Shown: positions 51,233 to 58,730, numbered from the stretch's first letter. The stretch: DNA of 64,000 nucleotides from Pseudomonas sp. 30_B (GCF_017491605.1 NZ_JAFGYY010000017.1:62001-126000); one strand, 5' to 3'. Program-made: numbers and translations. The notes: a model not told the origin generated them from the sequence alone.

Positions 51233-51700
51233 ATCGACCAGGACGAAGAAAACTTCCTCAGCCACCTGCTCGCCGAGAGCGGCGACGGCGACCTGCGTGC
51301 CTTCGCCACGCTCTACCGCTGCACCGCCCCGCGCCTGTACCCACTGGCGCTACGCCTGCGGCCACGGCAGGACGAGGCGGATGCCCTGTTCGTCGACACC
51401 TTCCTGCACATCTGGACCGACGGCGACCGTTACCACCCCACCCGCAGCGCCGCGCTGGACTGGATGGCCGCCCTGCTCTACCAGCTTGCCGAGCGTCCGC
51501 CGCCCGAGCCCGGCGACAAACTCTGGCCCGAACTGCCGCCGCCGGACGAACTCTGGCCCGCCATCCGCTCCCGCCTGCCCGACGATGAAGACGACAGCCG
51601 CAGCCTGCGCCGTCCGCTGATCATCGCCTGCCTGGTCGGCGTGCTGATTGGCGTACTGCTGAGTCTCAGCCTGCTGCTTGACCTGCGCCCCGGCCACTAG
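51233..51700 (+). CDS. Sigma-70 region-2-like protein with C-terminal membrane anchor
   Basis: A 155-residue product. Residues 1-85 resemble ECF sigma region 2: GDGDLRAFATLYRCTAPRLY, LRPRQDEADALFVDTFLHIW and RSAALDWMAALLYQLAERP follow the ECF pattern of core-binding helices. In place of region 4 there is a Pro-rich linker, an anti-sigma-like DELWPAIRSRLP segment and one transmembrane helix (LIIACLVGVLIGVLLSLSLLL). No ATG, GTG or TTG is in frame until 51464. The GGAGGG ribosome site stands 4 bp before an ATC at 51233, which I take as the start, either non-standard or mutated. It is followed after 122 bp by the di-heme cytochrome gene. Confidence 0.6.
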   Translation: MDQDEENFLSHLLAESGDGDLRAFATLYRCTAPRLYPLALRLRPRQDEADALFVDTFLHIWTDGDRYHPTRSAALDWMAALLYQLAERPPPEPGDKLWPELPPPDELWPAIRSRLPDDEDDSRSLRRPLIIACLVGVLIGVLLSLSLLLDLRPGH

Positions 51701-51822
51701 CCCCCAGGCCAGGCCGACGACCTCGAAAAACCCTGAACCCCGCGCGCCATCACCTTGCCAATCCGTCCCACACTTGGCATAAACGTCCAAGTCCATTTCG
51801 CACTTAAAACAAGGAAGTTTCG

Positions 51823-53730
51823 ATGCGCATTGTTGGCCGCGTCCTACTTGCAGTCCTGTTCCTGCTTCTTCTGATCGGCGGCCTCATCGCCTGGTACACC
51901 GCCCACCCCAACCTGCCGCAGTACACCCCGCCGGAAAAGATGATCCACCTCGACCAGTGGACCCAGGCGGACCGCGAGACCTACTACTACACGCCCCAGG
52001 GCACCCAGGTGAAAGGCCTGCGCTACGACTGGTTCACCCACCTGGAACAGCCCTTCTCCAGGGACAAGTTCGCCAGCCCGGAAAACCTCGCGCGCTTCGG
52101 CTTCCTCATCGAGCCCGAGCAGATCGGCCGCGATGCCGACGACACCAAGGCCGCCAACCCGAAGAACCCCGGCAACCTGCCCGTCGGCTTCGCCCGCCAT
52201 CAGGACGGCGAGACCGGCGCCTGGTACCTGGACATCACCTGCTCCGCCTGCCACACCGGCGAGCTGCGCTACAAAGGCACCGCCGTGCGCATCGACGGCG
52301 GCGCGGCCATGCACTCCATCGCCTCCACCGTGCCCACCCTGCGCGGCGGCGCCTTCGGCCAGGCGCTGGGCGCCAGCCTTGCGGCCACCTACTACGTGCC
52401 GTGGAAGTTCGACCGCTTCGCCAAGGGCGTGCTGGGCGACCGCTATCCCAAGGGCAAGGCCGCGCTCAAGCGCGACGTGCGCAACGTGCTCGGCACCCTC
52501 GTCTCCACCGCCTGGAACGACACCCACCGCGGCCTCTACCCGACCCAGGAAGGCCCCGGCCGCGCCGACGCCTTCGGGCGCATCGCCAACAGCGTGTTCG
52601 GCGACGGCATCGACGCCTCCAACTACCGCGTCGCCAACGCCCCGGTGAACTACCCGCAGGTGTGGGACATCTGGAAATTCGACTGGGTGCAGTGGAACGG
52701 CTCGGCCATGCAGCCCATGGCCCGCAACATCGGCGAAGCCCTCGGCGTCGGCGCCACCCTGCGTATGTTCGAGAGCGACGGCACACCGGTGCTGGGCGAC
52801 GAGCGCTACGCCTCCAGCGTGCGCCTGCGCGACCTCTACACCCTCGAGGAAACCCTCAAGCAGCTCAAGCCGCCGACCTGGCCGAAGGAGGTCTTCGGCG
52901 AGATCGACCTGGCCAAGGCCTCCCAGGGCCGCGCCCTGTTCCAGGCCAACTGCGTCTACTGCCACGGCCCGCACGTGAAGGAGCCCGGCGCCAAGGACTA
53001 CATCGCCCCGGCCCGCGTGCCCGAGTGGCGCATGAAGCTGGTCCCCACCAAAGAAGTCGGCACCGACCCGACCACCGCCGACAATATCGCCGACCACAGC
53101 TTCGACATCCGCCCGCTGAAGCTCAAGGCCGAAGAGCTGCAGGGCATGAACGTCCACCTCTACCCGCAGAGCGAGCAACCGCTGGACCTGTCGAAGATCT
53201 CCGCCGCCAAGGGCCTGGCCTACGTCACCGCCTTCGTAGAACAGCGCGCCTACCGCGATGCCCACATCGGCGAAGAACAGCAGCAGGAAATGAACGGCTA
53301 CGGCCTGCCCATCGGCGTGCAGGAACTGCGCGCCTATAAGGCCCGCCCGCTGGATGGCATCTGGGCCACCCCGCCCTTCCTGCACAACGGCTCGGTGCCC
53401 AACCTGTTCCAGCTGCTCTCCCCGGTGGCCGAGCGCGACAAACAGTTCTGGGTCGGCAGCTTCGAGTACGACCCCAAATACGCCGGCTACCGCACCGAGC
53501 GCTTCCCCGGCGGCTTCCTCTACAAGACCAGCATCACCGGCAACAGCAACGGCGGCCACGAATTCCGCGACGGCTGCCGCAAGGACGGCGCCATCGGCCG
53601 CGCCCTCAGCCCGGAAGAACGCTGGGCGCTGGTGGAATACCTGAAGGTGCTGGGCAACCCCGAGTACGAAAGCAAACTCGACCCGAACGTCCCCACCCAA
53701 CCCTGGACGCCCGGACCGAAGTGCGAGTAA
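51823..53730 (+). CDS. Membrane-anchored di-heme cytochrome c (RoxA/peroxidase-like)
   Basis: A 635-residue c-type cytochrome anchored by one N-terminal helix (VLLAVLFLLLLIGGLIAW), with the rest in the periplasm. Two heme-binding motifs are visible: CSACH at residues 140-144 and CVYCH at 377-381. The spacing and the C-terminal LRAYKARPLDGIWATPPFLHNGS segment fit the di-heme peroxidase/MauG group that includes the rubber oxygenase RoxA. The substrate could be a peroxide, an unsaturated lipid or a polyisoprenoid. AAGGAAG precedes the ATG. A catalase-fold gene follows after 297 bp, suggesting a joint pathway. Confidence 0.82.
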   Translation: MRIVGRVLLAVLFLLLLIGGLIAWYTAHPNLPQYTPPEKMIHLDQWTQADRETYYYTPQGTQVKGLRYDWFTHLEQPFSRDKFASPENLARFGFLIEPEQIGRDADDTKAANPKNPGNLPVGFARHQDGETGAWYLDITCSACHTGELRYKGTAVRIDGGAAMHSIASTVPTLRGGAFGQALGASLAATYYVPWKFDRFAKGVLGDRYPKGKAALKRDVRNVLGTLVSTAWNDTHRGLYPTQEGPGRADAFGRIANSVFGDGIDASNYRVANAPVNYPQVWDIWKFDWVQWNGSAMQPMARNIGEALGVGATLRMFESDGTPVLGDERYASSVRLRDLYTLEETLKQLKPPTWPKEVFGEIDLAKASQGRALFQANCVYCHGPHVKEPGAKDYIAPARVPEWRMKLVPTKEVGTDPTTADNIADHSFDIRPLKLKAEELQGMNVHLYPQSEQPLDLSKISAAKGLAYVTAFVEQRAYRDAHIGEEQQQEMNGYGLPIGVQELRAYKARPLDGIWATPPFLHNGSVPNLFQLLSPVAERDKQFWVGSFEYDPKYAGYRTERFPGGFLYKTSITGNSNGGHEFRDGCRKDGAIGRALSPEERWALVEYLKVLGNPEYESKLDPNVPTQPWTPGPKCE

Positions 53731-53743
53731 CGCGCTGCTTTTC

Positions 53744-53835
53744 GTAGGACCGAGGGGGACGCCCAGTTCTTGCTCGCGAACCCGCTTCACTCCGGAGCTG
53801 CCGGGAAATTTGTTCGCGAGCAAGCTCGCTCCTAC
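53744..53835. repeat. REP doublet with the variant arm
   Basis: The left arm is GTAGGACCGAGGGGGACGCC, then CTTGCTCGCGAAC; the right arm is the standard type. It mirrors the doublet at 3241-3330. Confidence 0.8.
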
Positions 53836-53877
53836 AGAAGAGCCACCGCTCCGCACCACCACCGAAACACCGATCCG

Positions 53878-53978
53878 CCCCCTCTCCCACCGGGAGAGGG
53901 CTGGGGTGAGGGCAATGCCCCCGTTCCAATCCACCAAGCAGTCCCCTCTCCCCCAAGAGAGAGGGTCAAGGAGAGGGA
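53878..53978. repeat. CCCTCTCCC/GGGAGAGGG intergenic repeat
   Basis: Two adjacent palindromic units: CCCTCTCCC-ACC-GGGAGAGGG then CTGGGGTGAGGG, and a second CCCCTCTC/GAGAGAGGG unit at 53944-53964. It is a common proteobacterial intergenic repeat and lies just upstream of the catalase-like gene. Confidence 0.75.
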
Positions 53979-54027
53979 AGCTCCCGGAGTCCCCTCCATA
54001 AAAAAGAACACGAAAGGACCCCGTGCC

Positions 54028-55182
54028 ATGCAATCCCTGCTCACCCGCCTCTGGCTCTCCCTCGGCAAACTACTCGGCCGCCTGCTGCTCGGCCTCGCCG
54101 CCATCGGCCTGCTCGGCTGGGGCATCGGCAGCCTCTACTACGCCTGGAAATTCTCCGGCCCCGTCTCTGCCCAGGAGGAAATCCCGCCAGGCGAAGCCCA
54201 GCTCACCCAGGCCATCATCGAAGACGCCCTGCGCATCGTCGAACAGCACCGCGACAACACCCGCGTATTGCGAGACGCCCACGCCAAGGCCCACGGCTGC
54301 GTGAAGGCCGAAGTCACAGTCGCCAGCGACCTCGCCCCCGGCCTGCGCCAGGGCGTATTCGCCGAACCCGGCCACAAGTGGCAGGCCATGGTGCGCTTCT
54401 CCAACGGCAACCCCTACCCGCAGTTCGACAGCGCCCGCGACGCCCGCGGCATGGCCATCAAACTGCTCGACGTCCCCGGCGCCAAGCTGATGCCCGGCAA
54501 GGGCCACGACACCGAGCAGGACTTCGTCATGTTCAACCACCCGGTGTTCTTCGTCCGCGACGTCGCCGAATACCGGCAGAACTTCGCCGCCCAAGCCAGC
54601 GGCCAGCAGATCGGCGCCTTCTTCCCCAGCTGGAAGCCCAGCACCTGGGAACTCCGCCACCTGATCATCGCCCTGCAAACCCTCGCCCCCGCCCCCGACA
54701 GCCCGCTGCAGGCCGGCTACAACGGCATTGCCCCCTACAAGTTGGGCGAGGCGAACAACATCAAGTACCGCGTCATCCCCCTCAGCGAAGGCTGCCCGGC
54801 CTACCAGCTACCCAAGCTCAACGAAACGCAGCCCAACTTCCTACGCACCGCCATGTACCAGCAACTCTCGGTCGACCGCGTACCCGCCTGCTTCGCCCTG
54901 CAAGTGCAAAAGCAGGACCCGAGCAAGTACATGCCCATCGAAGACACCAGCGTTGAATGGAGCGAAAAGGACGCCCCCTTCCAGACCGTCGCCACCGTCA
55001 GCATCCCCGCCCAGGACTTCGACAGCCGCGAGCAGAACCTCGCCTGCGACAACCTCTCCTACAACCCCTGGCATGCACTGCCGGAGCACCGGCCGATTGG
55101 GGGCATCAACCGGCTAAGGAAGGCGGTTTATGAGGCGGTGAGTGTTTATCGGCATCAGAGGAATGGAATCGGCGGGGAATAA
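54028..55182 (+). CDS. Membrane-anchored catalase-family protein (y4iL-like)
   Basis: A 384-residue heme protein of the catalase superfamily, smaller than true catalases and tethered by an N-terminal helix (LLGRLLLGLAAIGLLGWGIGSLYY). Catalase-core features are RDAHAKAHGCVKAEVTV (distal His 85 or 89), RFSNGNPYPQFDSARDARGMAIKL and DFVMFNHPVFFVRDVAEYRQNF. The family is close to allene oxide synthase-like catalases that act on fatty acid hydroperoxides. The ATG at 54028 has AAAGG upstream. Together with the di-heme cytochrome it may form an oxygenation/peroxide-handling pair in the periplasm. Confidence 0.85.
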   Translation: MQSLLTRLWLSLGKLLGRLLLGLAAIGLLGWGIGSLYYAWKFSGPVSAQEEIPPGEAQLTQAIIEDALRIVEQHRDNTRVLRDAHAKAHGCVKAEVTVASDLAPGLRQGVFAEPGHKWQAMVRFSNGNPYPQFDSARDARGMAIKLLDVPGAKLMPGKGHDTEQDFVMFNHPVFFVRDVAEYRQNFAAQASGQQIGAFFPSWKPSTWELRHLIIALQTLAPAPDSPLQAGYNGIAPYKLGEANNIKYRVIPLSEGCPAYQLPKLNETQPNFLRTAMYQQLSVDRVPACFALQVQKQDPSKYMPIEDTSVEWSEKDAPFQTVATVSIPAQDFDSREQNLACDNLSYNPWHALPEHRPIGGINRLRKAVYEAVSVYRHQRNGIGGE

Positions 55183-55249
55183 CGCTGCAAGGAGATACTC
55201 CAGATACAACAACGCCACTGAAAGCCATAGAGCAGTATGAGAGATAAGA

Positions 55250-55279
55250 CAACAGGCCCGCACATTAGCGGGCTTGTTG
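55250..55279. terminator. Bidirectional terminator between convergent genes
   Basis: CAACAGGCCCGC and GCGGGCTTGTTG around a 6-base loop, between the catalase-like gene and the small immunity-like gene. Confidence 0.85.
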
Positions 55280-55297
55280 AGTCTGAAACCACTTAAC

Positions 55298-55585
55298 TCA
55301 GCGCTCTTTACAGGCATCCAATTCGGTCTGCGTTTTCAGCTCAGTCTCGATACCTAGGCGATACTTACAGTAATCACGCACCGTAGCCCGCTCCAGTGGG
55401 CTCAATTGATCAAGGGGCTTGTCGTCCGCGTCGCTAGCAAAGAGATTTACGAACTCAACTTGCAACGAGGGATATTTCTTTATGAAGAAGACCCTCTTGT
55501 TGTCCTCGGCCCAGCGAGTCTTGTAGAAGCCCACATACAGATGGGCTGCGCATAGTACCAGAAGGAGAACGATGAGCTTTTTCAT
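55298..55585 (-). CDS. Small exported protein, candidate amidase immunity protein
   Basis: A 95-residue protein with an N-terminal signal or anchor (KKLIVLLLVLCAAHLYVGF) and a charged periplasmic part with two Cys (DYCKYRLGIE and LDACKER), which could form a disulfide. It begins inside the stop of the amidase gene (ATGA overlap). Position, export and size fit a periplasmic immunity protein neutralising the amidase. No family was recognised, so this role is inferred. Confidence 0.6.
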   Translation of the reverse strand: MKKLIVLLLVLCAAHLYVGFYKTRWAEDNKRVFFIKKYPSLQVEFVNLFASDADDKPLDQLSPLERATVRDYCKYRLGIETELKTQTELDACKER

Positions 55586-56295
55586 GATGTTGGCGGGGGA
55601 AGCAGGCCCATTCTCTTGCGAATATTTTTCACAAGTTCTATTCCAACATTTCCTGGGCAAATCTTTCCTTCAGACAATTGGTTAGGGTACTCGCGATGGC
55701 CGCCAAAATGTTTGATGACGAATACGCTCTTCAACGCAGAGATCAAGGTTATCACCGAATCGAATTGCGCTGCTGGAATGGAATTTGTCGTGTTCATACC
55801 AAGAAACTCCAGACCCTGGCGTCCCAACGCAACGATATCCCCTCCCTCATCAGCTGTGCTGAGGTTGTTCAGCAATACAATCCCAATGACTCCAGTGTTG
55901 TACTGCCTCACATGTGAGCCTTTCAGGCGAATATCCCGCCCTTCATAAATCACCCCATCGCAACTGATACCAAAGTGATAGGAAAAATCCTCGAATTTAT
56001 CAATCTGTTCTTCTTGGGTCTCTCGCATCTGTTCCGCCCCAGCACCACACGAATAGCTTCGCCCTGCGTGGTGAAGAGCAATCATTGAGTAATCCCAGTC
56101 AGTTGCTGTAGCGTTGCCTTTTACAGCACCCCACTCAGATCGCTCGACAAACTGAGCACCAAGCTGTCGGACTTTCCTGATGATAGCTTCGCGAGTGGCA
56201 GCGCGATCATTCACTGTAATTGAGACAGAGGCTACGGACTGACCCGATTTGATCTCCTGCGCCTTTTCTTTTGTAATGAAAATTTCTTCCCTCAT
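55582..56295 (-). CDS. PGRP/amidase_2-type N-acetylmuramoyl-L-alanine amidase, likely T6SS effector
   Basis: A 237-residue zinc amidase predicted to cut peptide stems from peptidoglycan. The T7-lysozyme/PGRP motifs are present: QFVERSEWGAV, MIALHHAGRSYSCG (His75/76), YHFGISCDGVIYEGRDI, HFGGHREYPNQ (His200) and KICPGN (Cys213). They supply the three expected zinc ligands. There is no signal peptide, so it must be delivered by another route; the upstream gene encodes a PAAR protein and overlaps it by 4 bp. G+C and codon use are clearly lower than the chromosome, suggesting acquisition. Confidence 0.8.
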   Translation of the reverse strand: MREEIFITKEKAQEIKSGQSVASVSITVNDRAATREAIIRKVRQLGAQFVERSEWGAVKGNATATDWDYSMIALHHAGRSYSCGAGAEQMRETQEEQIDKFEDFSYHFGISCDGVIYEGRDIRLKGSHVRQYNTGVIGIVLLNNLSTADEGGDIVALGRQGLEFLGMNTTNSIPAAQFDSVITLISALKSVFVIKHFGGHREYPNQLSEGKICPGNVGIELVKNIRKRMGLLPPPTS

Positions 56296-56873
56296 ACGAA
56301 CATCTCCGAGAACTCTGCCAATTCGCGCGCAGGAGCATGGAAAATTACGTGAACTCTAATCACTGCTCCCTCCACAGGCGCTTCGACGATAGCCATACCG
56401 TTAGAATCTGTTACTCCTACCTTTCGACATCCATCGACCAGTGCAATGTACTTTCGGTTTGCCAATGGTTTTCCAGTGTTGCTATCGGTGATCACAAAGG
56501 ATTTTGCAAAAATACGAGCTGTGCCTACTGAGGCCGCAGCCACATGAGATGAGGGCGCTACACCTGCAGCGAATTCTCCTAACGTGGCGGCGTCTTGGCG
56601 AGATTGATAGGTCGCACTTGACAACGAGTGGATTAGCCTAGCCCGACAAGGGCAAGTACTAACACTATCCAGAGTTCCAGCCACAGCTTCACCAATCATG
56701 AAGCTCTCAAAGCCTCCGGCTATCAGATAGTGTTTACCATCCTTACCGCACGTTACGGCATCCCCCGAACGCGCCACAGGAACTCCATGCATTGTAAAGC
56801 TCGGATTTCCCTCTAGAACCACCCCGCCGCAGGTCGTCCTATCACCCTGACGAATGTAATGTCCGATCGACAT
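56292..56873 (-). CDS. PAAR-domain protein with transthyretin-like C-terminus
   Basis: A 193-residue protein. Residues 1-85 match the PAAR spike-tip family: GHYIRQGDRTTCGGVVLEG, MHGVPVARSGDAVTCGKDGKHYLI and GFESFMIGEAVAG. Residues 110-193 look like a transthyretin/prealbumin-type beta domain (FVITDSNTGKPLANRKYIAL, TDSNGMAIVEAPVEG), known as a cargo-attachment extension on some PAAR proteins. The ATG at 56873 follows GAGGAAAAG. An upstream in-frame extension with a hydrophobic helix is unlikely but possible. No T6SS core gene, VgrG or Hcp lies in the window, so this is an orphan module. Confidence 0.82.
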   Translation of the reverse strand: MSIGHYIRQGDRTTCGGVVLEGNPSFTMHGVPVARSGDAVTCGKDGKHYLIAGGFESFMIGEAVAGTLDSVSTCPCRARLIHSLSSATYQSRQDAATLGEFAAGVAPSSHVAAASVGTARIFAKSFVITDSNTGKPLANRKYIALVDGCRKVGVTDSNGMAIVEAPVEGAVIRVHVIFHAPARELAEFSEMFV

Positions 56874-57069
56874 TTCTTTTCCTCGATTTAAGTAAACGAG
56901 TAGTGAAATTAACCAAACTATTGCAGAGAGGATGTAGGACCAATCCGAAATCAAGTGAAGAAGGCCGCTTCAATAGAATTCGCGGCAGAGGCAATTAGAA
57001 CTGCACGTAGATATCTAATTAGAAAATCACAATGCACTTGACGTCCCTACTTCAGACTATCTACCCTCC

Positions 57070-57170
57070 ACCCGCCCCGTGAAACCGACGGGGCCGGGAT
57101 TAGCAGCCCGAAAACCCTAGAGACAATCGCCGATCTGATCGGCGGCCCAACCATTTGGGCCGTCCACCGG
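57070..57170 (+). ncRNA. C4-type antisense RNA candidate
   Basis: The region has a small CGGG-ATTAGCAG-CCCG hairpin (57095-57110) and two perfect stem-loops: GCCGAT/ATCGGC at 57129-57143 and GGCCCAA-CCAT-TTGGGCC at 57144-57161. Its segment GGATTAGCAGCC (57097-57108) is complementary, with one G-U, to GGCTGCTGATCC at 57194-57205 just downstream. CCACCGG (57164-57170) nearly matches CTGGTGG (57217-57223). Two antisense segments in front of an antirepressor gene are the layout of phage P1/P7 C4 RNA. Confidence 0.65.
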
Positions 57171-57180
57171 AACGCGGCGT

Positions 57181-57225
57181 GTTGGGTTCGTGTGGCTGCT
57201 GATCCAACATCGTCCGCTGGTGGTC
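57181..57225 (+). promoter_or_regulatory. Predicted C4 target region in the BRO gene leader
   Basis: Contains GGCTGCTGATCC and CTGGTGG, the complements of the two antisense segments upstream. GTTGG/CCAAC (57181-57185 / 57204-57208) could form an alternative hairpin. It ends 26 bp before the BRO start. Confidence 0.55.
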
Positions 57226-57250
57226 TGCTCGTAGTAGAGATGTGACTGAA

Positions 57251-57763
57251 ATGGACGATTCATCCCTCGCAACCCCACGCCCCTTCATCCGCAACCGCCG
57301 CCAACTCCGCGCCCTGCTGATCGATGATCAGGTCTGGTTCATCCTCTCCGACTTCTGCCGCCTGGCGGGCTACCCGCATGTGGAGCGCATGGCCAATCGC
57401 TTGGCCGATGACCAGGTGCGCAGCGAACAGCTGCCGACCGAAGACGGCCTGGTGCTCGACTACGTGCTGGTGAGCGAGTCCGGCGTGTATCAGGCGCTGA
57501 TCCTGTACAACACCGACCGGACCGCCAGCGATGCGCTGCGGCGCTGGATCAGCGGCACGGTGGTGCCGCAGGTGCGCAGCCAGTTCGCCTCCAACGGCCC
57601 GCGCCATGTGCAGTTGCAGTTCGAGAAGCAGTGCCTGGCCGTGCTGGATTGGCAGGATCAGCTCTGGCTGAGCGTGGGCGACCTGCCGCGTGTGGTCGGC
57701 GGGCATTCGCCCATTGCCGGGCGTACGGGTTGGCGCGGTTGGGCGAAGCGGCTGCGGACGTAG
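57251..57763 (+). CDS. BRO-N domain (phage antirepressor-like) protein
   Basis: A 170-residue protein with the BRO N-terminal domain common in phage antirepressors: RQLRALLIDDQVWFILSDFCRLAGY, then HVERMANRLADDQVRSEQL and GVYQALILYNTDRTASDALRRWISGTVVPQVR. The C-terminal roughly 50 residues (LAVLDWQDQLWLSVGDLPRVVGG) look like a partial second copy of the same fold. The start could be GTG 57242. The stop TAG is part of the adjacent REPIN. The gene is a solitary phage-derived remnant or regulator; no other phage gene is near. Confidence 0.82.
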   Translation: MDDSSLATPRPFIRNRRQLRALLIDDQVWFILSDFCRLAGYPHVERMANRLADDQVRSEQLPTEDGLVLDYVLVSESGVYQALILYNTDRTASDALRRWISGTVVPQVRSQFASNGPRHVQLQFEKQCLAVLDWQDQLWLSVGDLPRVVGGHSPIAGRTGWRGWAKRLRT

Positions 57764-57904
57764 GGCGTATAACGTTCGACGTTATACGCCGTTTGGCCGG
57801 GGCCACCGGGCACACCGGGCACACCGGGCACACCGGGTTCGACCATTGAGCGAGCCATGCCCACGGTGTATCGGCGTACAACCGCGAACGGTTGTACGCC
57901 CTAC
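57760..57904. repeat. REPIN copy 1 (145 bp) with internal 9-bp tandem units
   Basis: Bounded by two perfect hairpins: GGCGTATAACG/CGTTATACGCC and GGCGTACAACCG/CGGTTGTACGCC, with inverted outer ends GTAGGGCGTA and its complement. The core has three GGGCACACC units. A second copy lies at 58779-58905. Confidence 0.88.
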
Positions 57905-57986
57905 GCACTGAAGCATCTGGAATAATCGCAGGACAGTAACTGTCGGCGAGCGGCGATGCCGTTCACCTCTACTCAAGGAAGAATCT

Positions 57987-58730
57987 GTGCATCACGAACT
58001 AAAGGCCCGATATCTGGAAGCACTGCAAGGACTCGATCCGCAGCTGCTGGGCAAAGAGCGCAAGCTGACCGATTTGTCCGGACTGTTCCTACCCAGCGCC
58101 CCCCTTGAACTCGCACAGGCGAGACAACGGGTCATGGTGATTGGCAGTGAGACGCGTGCGTGGATCAACAAGGCTGCATTCTCGAACATCGAGGATTATG
58201 TGGATCTCGCCATGTCGAAGCATCAAGACTTCTTCGACAAGGAGCTGAATGACTCCAACGACCGTGGCAAGTCGTTCCACAACTTCACCCGCGCCCTGTC
58301 GAAGGTGGTGGACAGGCGCGGGCTGATCTATTCGAACCTGTTCTGTTTCTCCTGGAAGGGCAGCAGCCCATTGCGGACCGCTCCGGAGTTGCTGAGCATC
58401 ATTCAGCATTACTCGAAACGGCTTCTGGACGTGCAGATCGACTACTTCGCGCCAGACACCATCATCTTCGCCAACGGCATGAGCTCTGTTGCCCAGCGCC
58501 GTGCGTTCTTCCCTATCAGCGGGCCGGATCAGGTGTGTACCGATGGCAAGGATTACGCCAGCCAGGGCATCGCCAATCGGCAGCTTTGGGAGTTCCGGCT
58601 GTATGGCCACATTCGCTGCTTCCGCATACAGCATCCTTCCAGCCGTTCGCCAGAAGCGCCCAAAGCACGGCGCTTCCTGTTGAACCTGTTAGCGAAAGAG
58701 CTCGATACCTCAACTCCAAGTCCAATGTAG
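57987..58730 (+). CDS. Uracil-DNA-glycosylase-like superfamily orphan
   Basis: A 247-residue soluble protein without a named family that I can assign. Two landmarks fit the UDG-like fold. An early strand-loop GLFLPSAPLELAQARQRV then VMVIGSETRAW (49-59) sits where the glycosylase motif I lies. RCFRIQHPSSR (residues 211-220) resembles motif HPS near the C-terminus. A middle strand DTIIFANG also fits. The GTG start at 57987 has AAGGAA upstream. It is a single gene bracketed by two REPIN copies, with lower G+C than core genes. Function unknown. Confidence 0.55.
   Translation: MHHELKARYLEALQGLDPQLLGKERKLTDLSGLFLPSAPLELAQARQRVMVIGSETRAWINKAAFSNIEDYVDLAMSKHQDFFDKELNDSNDRGKSFHNFTRALSKVVDRRGLIYSNLFCFSWKGSSPLRTAPELLSIIQHYSKRLLDVQIDYFAPDTIIFANGMSSVAQRRAFFPISGPDQVCTDGKDYASQGIANRQLWEFRLYGHIRCFRIQHPSSRSPEAPKARRFLLNLLAKELDTSTPSPM

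Noticed and set aside
56874..56954. N-terminal transmembrane extension of the PAAR protein
   Set aside because: The extended frame needs a TTG start without a ribosome site, while the ATG at 56873 has GAGGAAAAG at proper spacing and begins exactly at the PAAR domain.
57242..57904. Intact prophage
   Set aside because: Only the BRO-domain gene and its C4-like RNA look phage-derived; no integrase, structural or lysis gene is near.
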